64,000 nucleotides of DNA, from positions 372,001 through 436,000 of the forward strand of contig PHDC01000001.1 in NCBI GenBank assembly GCA_002842515.1. Direction: 5' to 3'. Below, in pieces: positions 44,396 through 53,071 of the stretch (positions within the stretch are counted from its first letter, which is position 1; the number at the start of each line of letters is the position of its first letter). Both the position numbers and the translations under genes were made by a program. The notes under the pieces were generated by a model, which was not told the origin of the DNA, searched no databases, and saw nothing but the letters and a program-made list of their open reading frames with translations. The stretch is from Bacteroidetes bacterium HGW-Bacteroidetes-5. GTDB taxonomy: Bacteria > Bacteroidota > Bacteroidia > Bacteroidales > UBA932.

Positions 44396-45153
44396 CAGAA
44401 TGATTTGATAATTGCTACAAAATCTACTGCAGATAAAGAGGCTCCACCAATCAGTCCACCGTCTACATTTTTACGGGCAAACAACTCCTGCGCATTTGAT
44501 GGTTTGCAGCTTCCTCCATATAGAATTGAGATGTTATCTGCACAAGATGGAAACTTATCTGCAACTATACCTCTAATAAACTCGTGCATCTCCTCTGCCT
44601 GGTCCGAAGATGCTGTCTTTCCGGTACCTATAGCCCAAACAGGTTCATATGCAATAATTACTTTTTCCAGCTCTTCTTCACTCAAATTATATAGAACCTC
44701 TTTAATTTGAGATGAAACTACATCAAAATGTCTGTTCGACTCTCTCTCCTCCAACCTCTCTCCTATACAGTAAATCGGACTCATATTTGCTTTAAGAACA
44801 AGCTCTATCTTTCTTAAAAGCAAGTCGTTGGTCTCACTGTAATACTCTCTTCTTTCGGAGTGACCTATTATAACATATTTACATCCAATCTCTGCCAAAG
44901 TATTTGGTGAAACTTCGCCGGTATAGGCGCCCGATTGGTGATCTGCACAGTTTTGGGCAGCCAGTAAGATTCTGCTGTTTTCGCTTTTGAGCAGAGAAGA
45001 TATGGTTGCCAGATGGGTGAATGGGGGTGCAATAATTACCCCGGTCTCCTGTGAAAGATCCTTTACCAGATGATCTATCTCTTTTACTAAAAGAAGTCCC
45101 TCCTCAATGTTTGTATTCATCTTCCAGTTGCCTGCTACTACTCTTTTTCTCAT
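44395..45153 (-). CDS. tpiA: Triosephosphate isomerase
   Basis: A 252-residue TIM-barrel enzyme interconverting dihydroxyacetone phosphate and glyceraldehyde-3-phosphate. Catalytic residues are in VAGNWKMNTN (Lys, about 12), YVIIGHSERREYYSE (His, about 98) and IIAYEPVWAIGTGKTAS (Glu, about 170); the phosphate loop is ILYGGSCKPSN followed by VDGGLIGGASL. Length is standard. It is the first gene of the tpiA-prmA-tRNA-Leu unit and shares one base with prmA. Confidence 0.97.
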   Translation of the reverse strand: MRKRVVAGNWKMNTNIEEGLLLVKEIDHLVKDLSQETGVIIAPPFTHLATISSLLKSENSRILLAAQNCADHQSGAYTGEVSPNTLAEIGCKYVIIGHSERREYYSETNDLLLRKIELVLKANMSPIYCIGERLEERESNRHFDVVSSQIKEVLYNLSEEELEKVIIAYEPVWAIGTGKTASSDQAEEMHEFIRGIVADKFPSCADNISILYGGSCKPSNAQELFARKNVDGGLIGGASLSAVDFVAIIKSF

Positions 45154-45186
45154 ATATGTTATAATTAAATTGCTCTGTTAAGGTGG

Positions 45187-45194
45187 CAAAAATA
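45187..45194 (-). promoter_or_regulatory. -7 box of tpiA
   Basis: TATTTTTG on the minus strand, 34 bases before the tpiA ATG, matches TAnnTTTG. No good TTTG was seen at 19 bases. Confidence 0.5.
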
Positions 45195-45260
45195 CGAAAA
45201 TAAAATCAAACAGATTTATCTTTTTTTGCACTATCTTAGAGGCCAAATCTTAATAGCGAG

Positions 45261-46283
45261 TTGAAAAAGGAGAGATCATACCACACCAAATATATATTGA
45301 TATTCGCATCATTATTAATATTTACAATCCTTAATCTGGTGCTGGGTTCCATAATATTACCAATCGGAGATATCTTTAATGCAATCACCGGCGGCGACGC
45401 ACCAAGGGTTGTCAGCGATATTCTCTTCTCTCTAAGGATTCCAAAAGCGATTACTGCTCTGCTTGCGGGAGCAGCACTATCGGTTTGCGGCTTGCAGATG
45501 CAGACTCTTTTTAGAAACCCGCTTGCAGATCCCTATATATTGGGCATCAGCTCCGGGGCCGGTCTCGGGGTTGCAATCTTTCTGATGGGCTTCTCAGCTT
45601 TTGGAATAACAATTCCCTCTACACTCTTTTCAAACATAGGAATTGCGGCATCTGCCTGGATTGGAGCTTTCTCTGTCACACTTTTAATTCTTCTGGTCTC
45701 CTCCAGACTAAAAGATAACATCTCACTTCTAATATTTGGCATAATGCTGGGGAGTGTAATAGGAGCAATTATATCTCTGCTTCAGTATTTCTCTGCCTCA
45801 AATGATCTTAAAATCTTTGTTATTTGGACTATGGGGAGTTTTTCTGTCCTTAGCCCAATCAAGATATGGATAATGTTTATTTTAATAGTTATTGGGTTTG
45901 CACTCTCTGTTTACAATATCAAAGATCTTAATGCGCTTTTGATGGGGGAGGCATATGCAAAGAGTCTCGGAGTGAATATGGAGAGTACCCGCAGAAGAAT
46001 TCTAATAGCCACCACACTTCTTGCAGGCAGTGTAACAGCATTTTGCGGCCCTATCGGTTTCATCGGAATTGCTGTGCCACACATAGCAAGGCTGGTTTTT
46101 CGAAATGCAGACCATAAAGTACTTTTGCCGGCTACAGCTTTTTTGGGAGCCTCAATTATGATTTTTGCAGATACAGTAGCTCAGCTTCCGGGTCATTCAG
46201 GAGTGATTCCCATAAACACGGTGAGTGCCCTGATAGGAGTTCCGGTAATTCTCTTCATTATTCTTAAAAGCAGATTTATATAG
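45261..46283 (+). CDS. FecCD-family ABC transporter permease (iron/siderophore, heme or cobalamin type)
   Basis: A 340-residue inner-membrane permease with about ten helices. Family landmarks are RIPKAITALLAGAALSVCGL, the coupling region LFRNPLADPYILGISSGAGLG, and GPIGFIGIAVPHIAR near residue 255. It should form the channel of an importer with the ATPase encoded next to it. The start is TTG: an in-frame stop lies at 45237 and no ATG occurs before the first helix. No substrate-binding protein gene is adjacent, so the cargo (siderophore iron, heme or B12) cannot be determined here. Confidence 0.9.
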   Translation: MKKERSYHTKYILIFASLLIFTILNLVLGSIILPIGDIFNAITGGDAPRVVSDILFSLRIPKAITALLAGAALSVCGLQMQTLFRNPLADPYILGISSGAGLGVAIFLMGFSAFGITIPSTLFSNIGIAASAWIGAFSVTLLILLVSSRLKDNISLLIFGIMLGSVIGAIISLLQYFSASNDLKIFVIWTMGSFSVLSPIKIWIMFILIVIGFALSVYNIKDLNALLMGEAYAKSLGVNMESTRRRILIATTLLAGSVTAFCGPIGFIGIAVPHIARLVFRNADHKVLLPATAFLGASIMIFADTVAQLPGHSGVIPINTVSALIGVPVILFIILKSRFI

Positions 46284-46289
46284 GGAAAT

Positions 46290-47057
46290 ATGAGCGGTAA
46301 AGATATTAAAATACTGGAACTCATAAAGGTATCACTAGGATATAACAAGGTGATATATTCCGATATTAACGCATCTGCATCTTCCACAGAGATGATAGCT
46401 GTTGTGGGTGCAAACGGAATGGGAAAGAGTACCCTTTTACGCTCAATTTCGGGAATTCTCAAATATCATAAAGGGGCAGTTAATATTATGGGCAAAAGGA
46501 TTGAGAGTTACTCTCCTGCCAACCTGGCACAACAGGTCACCTTTGTACCTTCACAAAGCCCCAGAGCCAGAGATCTCTCTCTGTTCGATATGGTGGCTAC
46601 CGGATGTTATAACAGATCTAACTGGATTGGTAACATCTCAAAAGAGGATAGATCGCTAATTTTGGAAACATTGGTCAAAGTGGGGCTTAAAGGATTTGAG
46701 AAGCGTGACAGCTCCAGATTAAGCGATGGTGAGTTTCAAAGGGCAGCAATAGCCAGAAGTCTTGTTCAGAACAGCCAAATTATCCTGCTGGATGAACCGA
46801 CTGCCTTTTTGGATATTGCAAACAAGATAATAATTACCAATCTTCTCAAAGAGATTGCCGTTACTGAGAAGAAAACCGTAATCTTCTCTACTCACGATCT
46901 TATGCAGGCTCTTAAGCTTTGCGACAAAATATGGGTTATGGGTCATACCCGTTTTTTTGAGGGGGAACCGGGAGATTTAATTGAAAAAGGAGCCTTTGAC
47001 CAGATGTTCAAAGACTCCTCTCTTAAGTTTGATTCAAAACTTGTCACATTTATTTAG
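46290..47057 (+). CDS. ABC transporter ATP-binding protein (FecE/BtuD-like)
   Basis: A 255-residue ATPase with all nucleotide-binding motifs: Walker A GANGMGKST (about 36-44), Q-loop, signature LSDGEFQRA, Walker B IILLDEPTAFLD and the switch His in IFSTHDL. The signature is LSDGE rather than the canonical LSGGE, a change also seen in this importer group. It begins 6 bases after the permease gene and should power that importer. Its end overlaps the convergent aminotransferase gene by 8 bases. Confidence 0.92.
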   Translation: MSGKDIKILELIKVSLGYNKVIYSDINASASSTEMIAVVGANGMGKSTLLRSISGILKYHKGAVNIMGKRIESYSPANLAQQVTFVPSQSPRARDLSLFDMVATGCYNRSNWIGNISKEDRSLILETLVKVGLKGFEKRDSSRLSDGEFQRAAIARSLVQNSQIILLDEPTAFLDIANKIIITNLLKEIAVTEKKTVIFSTHDLMQALKLCDKIWVMGHTRFFEGEPGDLIEKGAFDQMFKDSSLKFDSKLVTFI

Positions 47058-48249
47058 TTGACTTTTCGAACATTCTCTCTATAGCTTTTGATAGCCTCTT
47101 AACACCCTCTTCCGTCTTCTGCTCATCCATAAAAGAGAAGTTGATTCTCATCGTATTTTTACCTGAACCGTCACAGTGGAAAGCCTCTCCTATTACAAAG
47201 GCGACATTCTCTTTGATTGCCACATCAAACAGCTCTCTTGTATCATACTCCTGTGGGAGAGTTACGAAAAGGAAAAGACCACCCTCCGGTTTTGTCCAGG
47301 TAACCCCTTTTGGCATATACTTCTCAAAACAGTTGAGCATATGATTTCTCTTATTTCTGTACAAGTCAATTGTTTTGCCCAGATTCTTTTCGAAGAGCCC
47401 CTTTTCAAAATAGCGTGCAACTACCGCCTGATCAAAAACAGGTGTGCAGAGATCTGCAGATTGTTTTGCTACAACAAGCCTGTCAATTATCTCTACAGGT
47501 GCAATAATCCACCCGATTCGGAAACCCGGAAGCATCGTTTTAGATATCGTCCCAAAAAGCATTACACGCTCATTATCCATTGAGTACATTAGTGGTTGTG
47601 CTTCTCCTTCAAAACGGATCTCTCTGTATGGGCTGTCTTCGATTACAAGCAAATCATATTTTTTTGCAATTTCCAGAACCATCTTCCTCTGCTCAAGATT
47701 CATTGTAATTCCGGATGGATTTTGGAAATCCGGTATTGTGTATATAAACTTTGGTTTTTTCCCGCTTGAGATTAAAGTTTTAACAACAACCTCCAACTCT
47801 TCATCCTTTGGAATTCCAATAGGCTGTCCCTGATAAGACCAAAATGACTGAAGTGCTCCAAGATATGATGGAAGCCCGCAAACGATGGTATCGCCGGGGT
47901 TTATGAATATTCTGGATGTAAGATCAATTGCCTGTTGAGAGGAGGTCGTGATAAGAATATTGTGCATTGTGATATCAAGACCCTGATCTCTGTACCTTTG
48001 TGCAAGAATCTCTCTCAGCTTATTGTTTCCCTCTGTAGGCCCATACTGAAGTGCAGAGGTGCTTTCTGCTTCGAGAACCTCTTGCATAATTACTTTCAGA
48101 TCTTCAACCGGGAAAGTGGATGGATTTGGAAATCCACCTGCAAATGAGATAACTTCCGGTCTGTTTGCAACGCTTAAAAGGTCACGTATTGCCGACCTTC
48201 TCATACTCTTTGCGTTATCTGATAGAATGTTTTGAATGTTTATTGCCAT
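47050..48249 (-). CDS. Pyridoxal-phosphate aminotransferase, MocR/2-aminoadipate (LysN-like) subgroup
   Basis: A 399-residue fold-type I aminotransferase. The N-terminal VISFAGGFPNPSTFPVEDL, QYGPTEGNNKLREILAQR, TTSSQQAIDL, DFQNPSGITM and the Schiff-base region FGTISKTMLPGFRIGWI are typical of the group that includes 2-aminoadipate and aromatic amino-acid transaminases. No GntR-type DNA-binding domain is attached, so it is an enzyme and not a MocR regulator. The start at 48249 was chosen because a well-formed promoter (48268-48298) lies just upstream and an ATG at 48297 would fall before the transcript start. Confidence 0.87.
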   Translation of the reverse strand: MAINIQNILSDNAKSMRRSAIRDLLSVANRPEVISFAGGFPNPSTFPVEDLKVIMQEVLEAESTSALQYGPTEGNNKLREILAQRYRDQGLDITMHNILITTSSQQAIDLTSRIFINPGDTIVCGLPSYLGALQSFWSYQGQPIGIPKDEELEVVVKTLISSGKKPKFIYTIPDFQNPSGITMNLEQRKMVLEIAKKYDLLVIEDSPYREIRFEGEAQPLMYSMDNERVMLFGTISKTMLPGFRIGWIIAPVEIIDRLVVAKQSADLCTPVFDQAVVARYFEKGLFEKNLGKTIDLYRNKRNHMLNCFEKYMPKGVTWTKPEGGLFLFVTLPQEYDTRELFDVAIKENVAFVIGEAFHCDGSGKNTMRINFSFMDEQKTEEGVKRLSKAIERMFEKSTK

Positions 48250-48267
48250 ATCAAAGTTTATTTTGGA

Positions 48268-48298
48268 CAAAAATACTGATTTGTAATCTAAAAACAAA
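48268..48298 (-). promoter_or_regulatory. Promoter of the LysN-like aminotransferase
   Basis: On the minus strand TTTG (48298-48295) and TATTTTTG (48275-48268) are separated by exactly 19 bases, the textbook Bacteroidota spacing. Confidence 0.75.
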
Positions 48299-48414
48299 TT
48301 TTAATTCATTTTTTCAACACTTTTAATTACAAATCTTAAAGATAATGTTAAATTGAGTAACTTAATCTTGAAATTAGTAATATTAAAATTGGGCACATTT
48401 ACAAAAAAAAATCA

Positions 48415-48422
48415 TACTTTTG
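48415..48422 (+). promoter_or_regulatory. -7 box of the queD-polA unit
   Basis: TACTTTTG fits TAnnTTTG and lies 10 bases before the queD ATG. The nearest TTG is 23 bases upstream (48389). Confidence 0.55.
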
Positions 48423-48432
48423 CAAAAAAAGA

Positions 48433-48876
48433 ATGTCAATAATAAGAGTAACAAAAGAGTTCCGTTTTGAGGGAGCACACGCTCTCACAGATTACGACGG
48501 GAAATGCAGGCACATACACGGCCACTCATACCGTCTTTTCGTAACTCTTAAAGGCTCCCCCAAGGAGGAGCTTAATAATCCCAAATCGGGAATGGTTTTG
48601 GACTTTTCGGAGTTAAAAGCTCTGGTGAACAAATATATTATTGAACCCTTTGACCACGCTCTTATTCTAAGATCCGATGCAGTTCTTGCATCTGAGATTG
48701 CTCAAGCCTACTCAAATGTGGTCATAACTGAGTTCCAGCCAACCTGCGAAAATATGGCTATATACTTCGCAGATATTATTAAATCCAAACTTGGTGAGCA
48801 CCTTTCACTTTCCAGTATAAAGCTTTACGAAACCCCCTCCTCTTTTGTGGAGTGGATTGCAGACGATAATATTTAA
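48433..48876 (+). CDS. queD: 6-carboxytetrahydropterin synthase
   Basis: A 147-residue PTPS-family enzyme that makes 6-carboxytetrahydropterin in the pathway to queuosine and 7-deazaguanine. Zinc ligands are in FEGAHAL and the CRHIHGHSYRLFV segment, where the catalytic cysteine and two histidines are found; DFSELK and PTCENMAIYFAD complete the active site. The gene shares one base (TAATG) with polA, so the two are likely co-translated. No other queuosine genes are in the window. Confidence 0.95.
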   Translation: MSIIRVTKEFRFEGAHALTDYDGKCRHIHGHSYRLFVTLKGSPKEELNNPKSGMVLDFSELKALVNKYIIEPFDHALILRSDAVLASEIAQAYSNVVITEFQPTCENMAIYFADIIKSKLGEHLSLSSIKLYETPSSFVEWIADDNI

Positions 48877-51557
48877 TGGAGATGAAAAAACTGCTTCTCA
48901 TAGATGGGCACGCACTCATCTTCCGCTCATATTACGCCTTCCTGAGAAGGCCTATGATAAACTCCAAAGGGGTAGATACCTCTATTCTCTTCGGCTTTAC
49001 AAAAACACTTATCGAACTTCTCATTAAAGAGAGACCTACACACTTTGCAGTAGCTTTTGACCCCCCCGCAAAAACTTTTCGTCACGAATTATATCCGGAG
49101 TACAAAGCAAACAGAAGCGAAACTCCGGAACTAATAAAAAGCGCGCTTGAGCCTTTGATTGAAATTATGGAGGCAATCTCTGTACCTGTGATTATGAAGA
49201 GTGGATTTGAGGCAGATGATGTTATTGGAACAATTGCGACAAAAGCTGCCAAAGAGGGGTTTACTGTATATATGGTCACGCCCGATAAAGATTTTGGCCA
49301 ACTGGTAAACGACAATGTCTACCAATATAAGCCGGGAAAAAACGGCCTTGAAAATGAACTGCTTGGCAGAGATGAGATTTGTGAGGCGTATGGAATTGAG
49401 AATCCTTTACAGATAATTGATATCCTCACAATCTGGGGGGATGCTTCGGACAATATCCCCGGAGTGAGAGGGATTGGAGAGGTAGGTTCAAAGAAACTCA
49501 TAGGGAGATATAAATCTGTTGATGGTATCTACAAATCCCTTGACCAACTCCCTCAAAAACAGCGGGAGGCATTTGAACAGGCCCTCGAATATATAGACCT
49601 CAGCAGAAGGCTTGTTACCATAGATGTTAATGTAGATGTAGAGTGGAACGAAGAGAGTCTCAAACTCGAAACCCCAAATTTTACAAAGATTAAAGCTCTC
49701 TTCTCTCAATATGAGTTCACATCTTTAACCAGAACTCTTCCCCAGCTGGAGCAGCTTTTTTTACTCAGTTCAGAGGGGAAAATTAATGTATCGGGAAACT
49801 TGATTACACAACCGGAAAGTGAAAGCACAACTTTCATTAAAACTAAAGTGGTTCCTGTAGACGAGCTAAAATCGATAGTAATTTCAAATGGATATCTCTC
49901 CGTGAAGATCTCTTCACAGGAGCTTATTTTATGCTGCGAAGATGTAGCTTCAATAGTAAATATTAACTCAACGGAGCTAAGAAACTTCAAAGAGATCTTT
50001 GAACAGAGCTCAATGATAATCTGCGGATACGAACTTAAAACTCTGATAAACATTCTTGAGCCCATAGGCATTAGAATCAAAGGTTATCTAGCAGATATTG
50101 AGCTGATGCACTACCTGCTCTCACCCGAGAGATCCCATAAAATAGATATTCTTGCCGGAACCTACCTTGGAGTAGAACTTAACCGGGCTGCTCAAGAGGT
50201 GCCAAAAGATCTGTTCAGCAATACGGCAGATGACCAGCAAATGGTTAGAGAGATACAGCTGAGAGAGGTCTCACTGCTTTTCTCTATCTACAAAATCTTA
50301 AAACAGGAGCTGGAGAAAGAGGAGATAACCTCTCTCTACAACGATATAGAGATGCCTCTCATTACCGTTCTTGCCGATATGGAGTATGAGGGAATAAAGA
50401 TAGATACTGCAATGCTGGAGGAGTACAGCCGGCAGCTCACTCTTGAACTGGCTGGAATAGAGAGCAACATAAGGGATATGGCCAATGAGCCTACCCTAAA
50501 TGTCTCCTCCCCAAAACAGCTTGGAGTGCTACTTTACGAAAAACTAAAGATTGTAAAGAGCGCCAAGCGTACCTCAAAAAAGAACTACTCAACCGACGAA
50601 GAGACTCTTGCCGAGCTTATAGATGCCCATCCCGTTGTTTCTCAAATACTGGAGTACAGAAATATTAAAAAGCTACTATCTACCTATATAGACCCTCTCC
50701 CTTCTATAATATCTCCAATTAGCGGAAAGATACATACCACATATAATCAGTCACTTACATCTACAGGGCGGCTAAGTTCCGTAAGACCAAACCTGCAGAA
50801 TATCCCAATTCGAACAGAGCGTGGCCGGGAGATAAGAAAGGCCTTTGTACCCTCACACAAAGGTGGTGTGATAATGTCGGCAGACTACTCCCAGATTGAG
50901 CTCAGGTTAATGGCACATATGAGTGGAGATGAGCTGTTTATAACTGCATTCCGGGAAGGGCGCGATATTCACGCGGCAACTGCTTCAAAAATCTTTGGGG
51001 TGGCAGAAGATCAACTCACCAAAGAGCAGCGAAACAGAGCAAAGGTTGCCAACTTCGGGATTATCTACGGAATTTCTGCTTTTGGACTATCTCAAAGGTT
51101 GGCAATACCAAGAGCCGAGTCAAAAAAACTGATTGAGGATTATTTTGCAAATTATCCGCAAGTTGAGAGGTATATGAATCAAATGATAGAGAAGGCAAGA
51201 GTTGACGGTTATGTTACCACTCTATACGGGAGAAAGCGTTATCTGCCCGATATCAACTCAAAAAACCCTGTAGTGAGAGGGCTTGCAGAGAGGAATGCCA
51301 TCAACGCACCTATTCAGGGGAGTGCTGCAGATATTATTAAGGTCGCAATGGTAAGAATTGCAAAGAGGATTACAGATTCCGGACTAAAAAGCAGAATGGT
51401 TCTTCAGGTTCACGATGAGCTTGTTTTTGACGCTTATGCCAGTGAAGCCGAAGAGCTTAAAAATTTGGTTAAGGAGGAGATGGAGGGTGTAATAAAACTG
51501 GATGTACCTCTAACAATTGAGTGCCAATTTGGATTAAACTGGCTTGAAGCACATTAA
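48876..51557 (+). CDS. polA: DNA polymerase I, with degenerate 3'-5' exonuclease domain
   Basis: An 893-residue polymerase for repair and Okazaki-fragment processing. The 5'-3' exonuclease (about 1-290) is intact (LIDGHALIFRSYYAF, FEADDVIGTIA, TPDKDFGQLV). The polymerase domain (about 480-893) has motif A DYSQIELRLMAHMSGD, motif B RNRAKVANFGIIYG and motif C QVHDELVF. The middle region (about 305-440) aligns in order with a 3'-5' exonuclease but lacks the exo I Asp-x-Glu; that position reads VKISSQ, and exo II has lost its Asp (CGYELKTL). Proofreading is therefore probably absent, as in Taq polymerase. The start overlaps queD by one base; a second Met follows two codons later. Confidence 0.96.
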   Translation: MEMKKLLLIDGHALIFRSYYAFLRRPMINSKGVDTSILFGFTKTLIELLIKERPTHFAVAFDPPAKTFRHELYPEYKANRSETPELIKSALEPLIEIMEAISVPVIMKSGFEADDVIGTIATKAAKEGFTVYMVTPDKDFGQLVNDNVYQYKPGKNGLENELLGRDEICEAYGIENPLQIIDILTIWGDASDNIPGVRGIGEVGSKKLIGRYKSVDGIYKSLDQLPQKQREAFEQALEYIDLSRRLVTIDVNVDVEWNEESLKLETPNFTKIKALFSQYEFTSLTRTLPQLEQLFLLSSEGKINVSGNLITQPESESTTFIKTKVVPVDELKSIVISNGYLSVKISSQELILCCEDVASIVNINSTELRNFKEIFEQSSMIICGYELKTLINILEPIGIRIKGYLADIELMHYLLSPERSHKIDILAGTYLGVELNRAAQEVPKDLFSNTADDQQMVREIQLREVSLLFSIYKILKQELEKEEITSLYNDIEMPLITVLADMEYEGIKIDTAMLEEYSRQLTLELAGIESNIRDMANEPTLNVSSPKQLGVLLYEKLKIVKSAKRTSKKNYSTDEETLAELIDAHPVVSQILEYRNIKKLLSTYIDPLPSIISPISGKIHTTYNQSLTSTGRLSSVRPNLQNIPIRTERGREIRKAFVPSHKGGVIMSADYSQIELRLMAHMSGDELFITAFREGRDIHAATASKIFGVAEDQLTKEQRNRAKVANFGIIYGISAFGLSQRLAIPRAESKKLIEDYFANYPQVERYMNQMIEKARVDGYVTTLYGRKRYLPDINSKNPVVRGLAERNAINAPIQGSAADIIKVAMVRIAKRITDSGLKSRMVLQVHDELVFDAYASEAEELKNLVKEEMEGVIKLDVPLTIECQFGLNWLEAH

Positions 51558-51560
51558 ATT

Positions 51561-52121
51561 ATGACAAAGAGGGAGGCAGATGAGGCAACTATCATTAAGC
51601 GTGCAGCCGAAGGGGACCAGCAGGCTTTTACCTCTTTGGTCTCGAGTTACAGAAGCGCAGTACTAATCTATATCAGTACAATCATTCCAAACAATGAAGA
51701 TGCAGAGGATGTTTGTCAGGAGTGCTTTCAAAAATGTTTCAGATACCTCCCCTCCTACGATGTTCGTTACGCCTTCTCTACCTGGCTCTACACAATTGCT
51801 CAGAATACCGCTTTTGATTTTATAAGAAAGAGAAGAATACCATCTGCACAAATGAGCGATATTCAAAGAGAGGAGAGCTCCTCAGGCATAAGCAGTACAG
51901 TACCCAGCCCGGAGGAGAGTATGATCAATGCGCAGGCAATCGAGAATCTTATTAAATCTATTCAAAATCTACCACTTATATATCGTAAAATAGCAGAGTT
52001 AAGGTTCATTCAGGAGTACCCTCTTGAGGAGATATCCAAAGAGTTAAACTTGCCTCTAAGCACGGTAAAAACCAGAGTGAGTCGTTCAAAAAAAATATTA
52101 AATGATATATGGAAGAACTGA
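51561..52121 (+). CDS. ECF-type RNA polymerase sigma factor
   Basis: A 186-residue group IV sigma factor. Region 2 shows NNEDAEDVCQECFQKCF and FSTWLYTIAQNTAFDFIRKR (about 40-95); region 4 has PLIYRKIAELRFIQEYPLEEISKELNLPLSTVKTRVSRSK (split about 135-178), a clear helix-turn-helix. Unlike the sigma at 1774 it is not followed by an anti-sigma gene; it lies 3 bases after polA and overlaps rsmG by 13 bases. Its regulon is unknown; being co-transcribed with DNA repair and ribosome-modification genes suggests a housekeeping or constitutive role, which is inference. Confidence 0.92.
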   Translation: MTKREADEATIIKRAAEGDQQAFTSLVSSYRSAVLIYISTIIPNNEDAEDVCQECFQKCFRYLPSYDVRYAFSTWLYTIAQNTAFDFIRKRRIPSAQMSDIQREESSSGISSTVPSPEESMINAQAIENLIKSIQNLPLIYRKIAELRFIQEYPLEEISKELNLPLSTVKTRVSRSKKILNDIWKN

Positions 52122-52753
52122 TTTTTAAATATTTTCCCAACCTGAGCCGGTTGCAAAGAGAAAAGATTACTGCACTTGGCCCTCTGTACAGAGATTGGAA
52201 TCAAAAAATTAATGTTATCTCCAGAAAAGATATTGATAATCTCTATCTGCACCACATTTTACACTCACTCTCCGTTGCAAAGCTTTTGAATTTTCCAGAC
52301 GGAGCTAAAATTTTAGATGTTGGGACAGGTGGAGGATTTCCCGGAATACCTCTGGCAATTCTCTTTCCGCAATGCCATTTCTATCTTTGCGACTCTATTC
52401 TAAAAAAGATTAGGGTAGTTAATGAGATAAAAGATTCTCTTTTACTCGAAAATGTATATGCAAAGCAGATTCGCGCAGAGGAGATTGATGAGGTTTTTGA
52501 CTTTGTAGTCTCAAGAGCCGTAACAGATCTCTCTACTTTTTTACCCTGGGTGTGGAAAAAAGTTAAACCCGGCAATATGGATGGTGTCCCGAGAGGTATT
52601 CTCTACCTAAAGGGGGGGTTCGTGAATGAAGAGATATCTCTTGCAGCTGAGAAGATGAAGATAAAAATGGACTCTTTCTCAAAAAATGAGATCAATTCCT
52701 GGTTTGAAGAGAGCTGGTTTGAAGAGAAAAGTATAATTTTTATCAAACGATAG
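52109..52753 (+). CDS. rsmG: 16S rRNA (guanine527-N7)-methyltransferase
   Basis: A 214-residue SAM-dependent enzyme. The GidB/RsmG family motifs are present: N-terminal YFPNLSRLQREKITAL, NVISRKDIDNLYLHHILHSL, SAM motif ILDVGTGGGFPGIPLAILFP (about 68-87) and VVSRAVTDLSTFLPWV. It makes m7G527 of 16S rRNA. Its start codon is 13 bases inside the sigma gene, implying translational coupling. rpmH follows downstream with its own promoter. Confidence 0.95.
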   Translation: MEELIFKYFPNLSRLQREKITALGPLYRDWNQKINVISRKDIDNLYLHHILHSLSVAKLLNFPDGAKILDVGTGGGFPGIPLAILFPQCHFYLCDSILKKIRVVNEIKDSLLLENVYAKQIRAEEIDEVFDFVVSRAVTDLSTFLPWVWKKVKPGNMDGVPRGILYLKGGFVNEEISLAAEKMKIKMDSFSKNEINSWFEESWFEEKSIIFIKR

Positions 52754-52761
52754 GATAAATA

Positions 52762-52792
52762 TTTGCTAATAAAAACATTTTATTTATCTTTG
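52762..52792 (+). promoter_or_regulatory. Promoter of rpmH
   Basis: TTTG (52762-52765), a 19-base spacer and TATCTTTG (52785-52792) give an exact match to the Bacteroidota -33/-7 consensus. Transcription should start near 52798, 36 bases before the rpmH ATG. Confidence 0.82.
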
Positions 52793-52833
52793 CACTCCCT
52801 TTCACGAATTATAACAAATTCAGCATACACATT

Positions 52834-52986
52834 ATGAAACGCACTTTCCAACCATCACAACGCAAGCGTCGCAACAAACACGGCTTCCGTGAGCGTATGT
52901 CTACACCTAACGGTCGCAGAGTACTTGCTGCACGCCGCCGCCGCGGACGTAAGAAACTTACAGTATCATCTGAAGATCGTTTCTAA
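52834..52986 (+). CDS. rpmH: 50S ribosomal protein L34
   Basis: A 50-residue very basic protein encoded between a consensus promoter and a terminator. The sequence begins [20 protein letters not shown], the invariant L34 start, and continues with SRM-equivalent [22 protein letters not shown]. It is a structural protein of the large ribosomal subunit. Codon choice differs from neighbours: many CGT and CGC arginine codons, as expected for a highly expressed gene, while surrounding genes prefer AGA. In many bacteria rpmH is next to rnpA and dnaA; here it is not. Confidence 0.97.
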   Translation: MKRTFQPSQRKRRNKHGFRERMSTPNGRRVLAARRRRGRKKLTVSSEDRF

Positions 52987-53015
52987 AACAGAAATAGTGA
53001 ATATTCAGTAAATAA

Positions 53016-53038
53016 AGACGCTCTAAGCGTCTTTTTTT
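53016..53038 (+). terminator. Terminator of rpmH
   Basis: AGACGCT (53016-53022) pairs perfectly with AGCGTCT (53026-53032) around a 3-base loop and is followed by seven T residues. Confidence 0.9.
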
Positions 53039-53071
53039 GTTATGCTTTATATTATATTTGAAAAAAAAATA

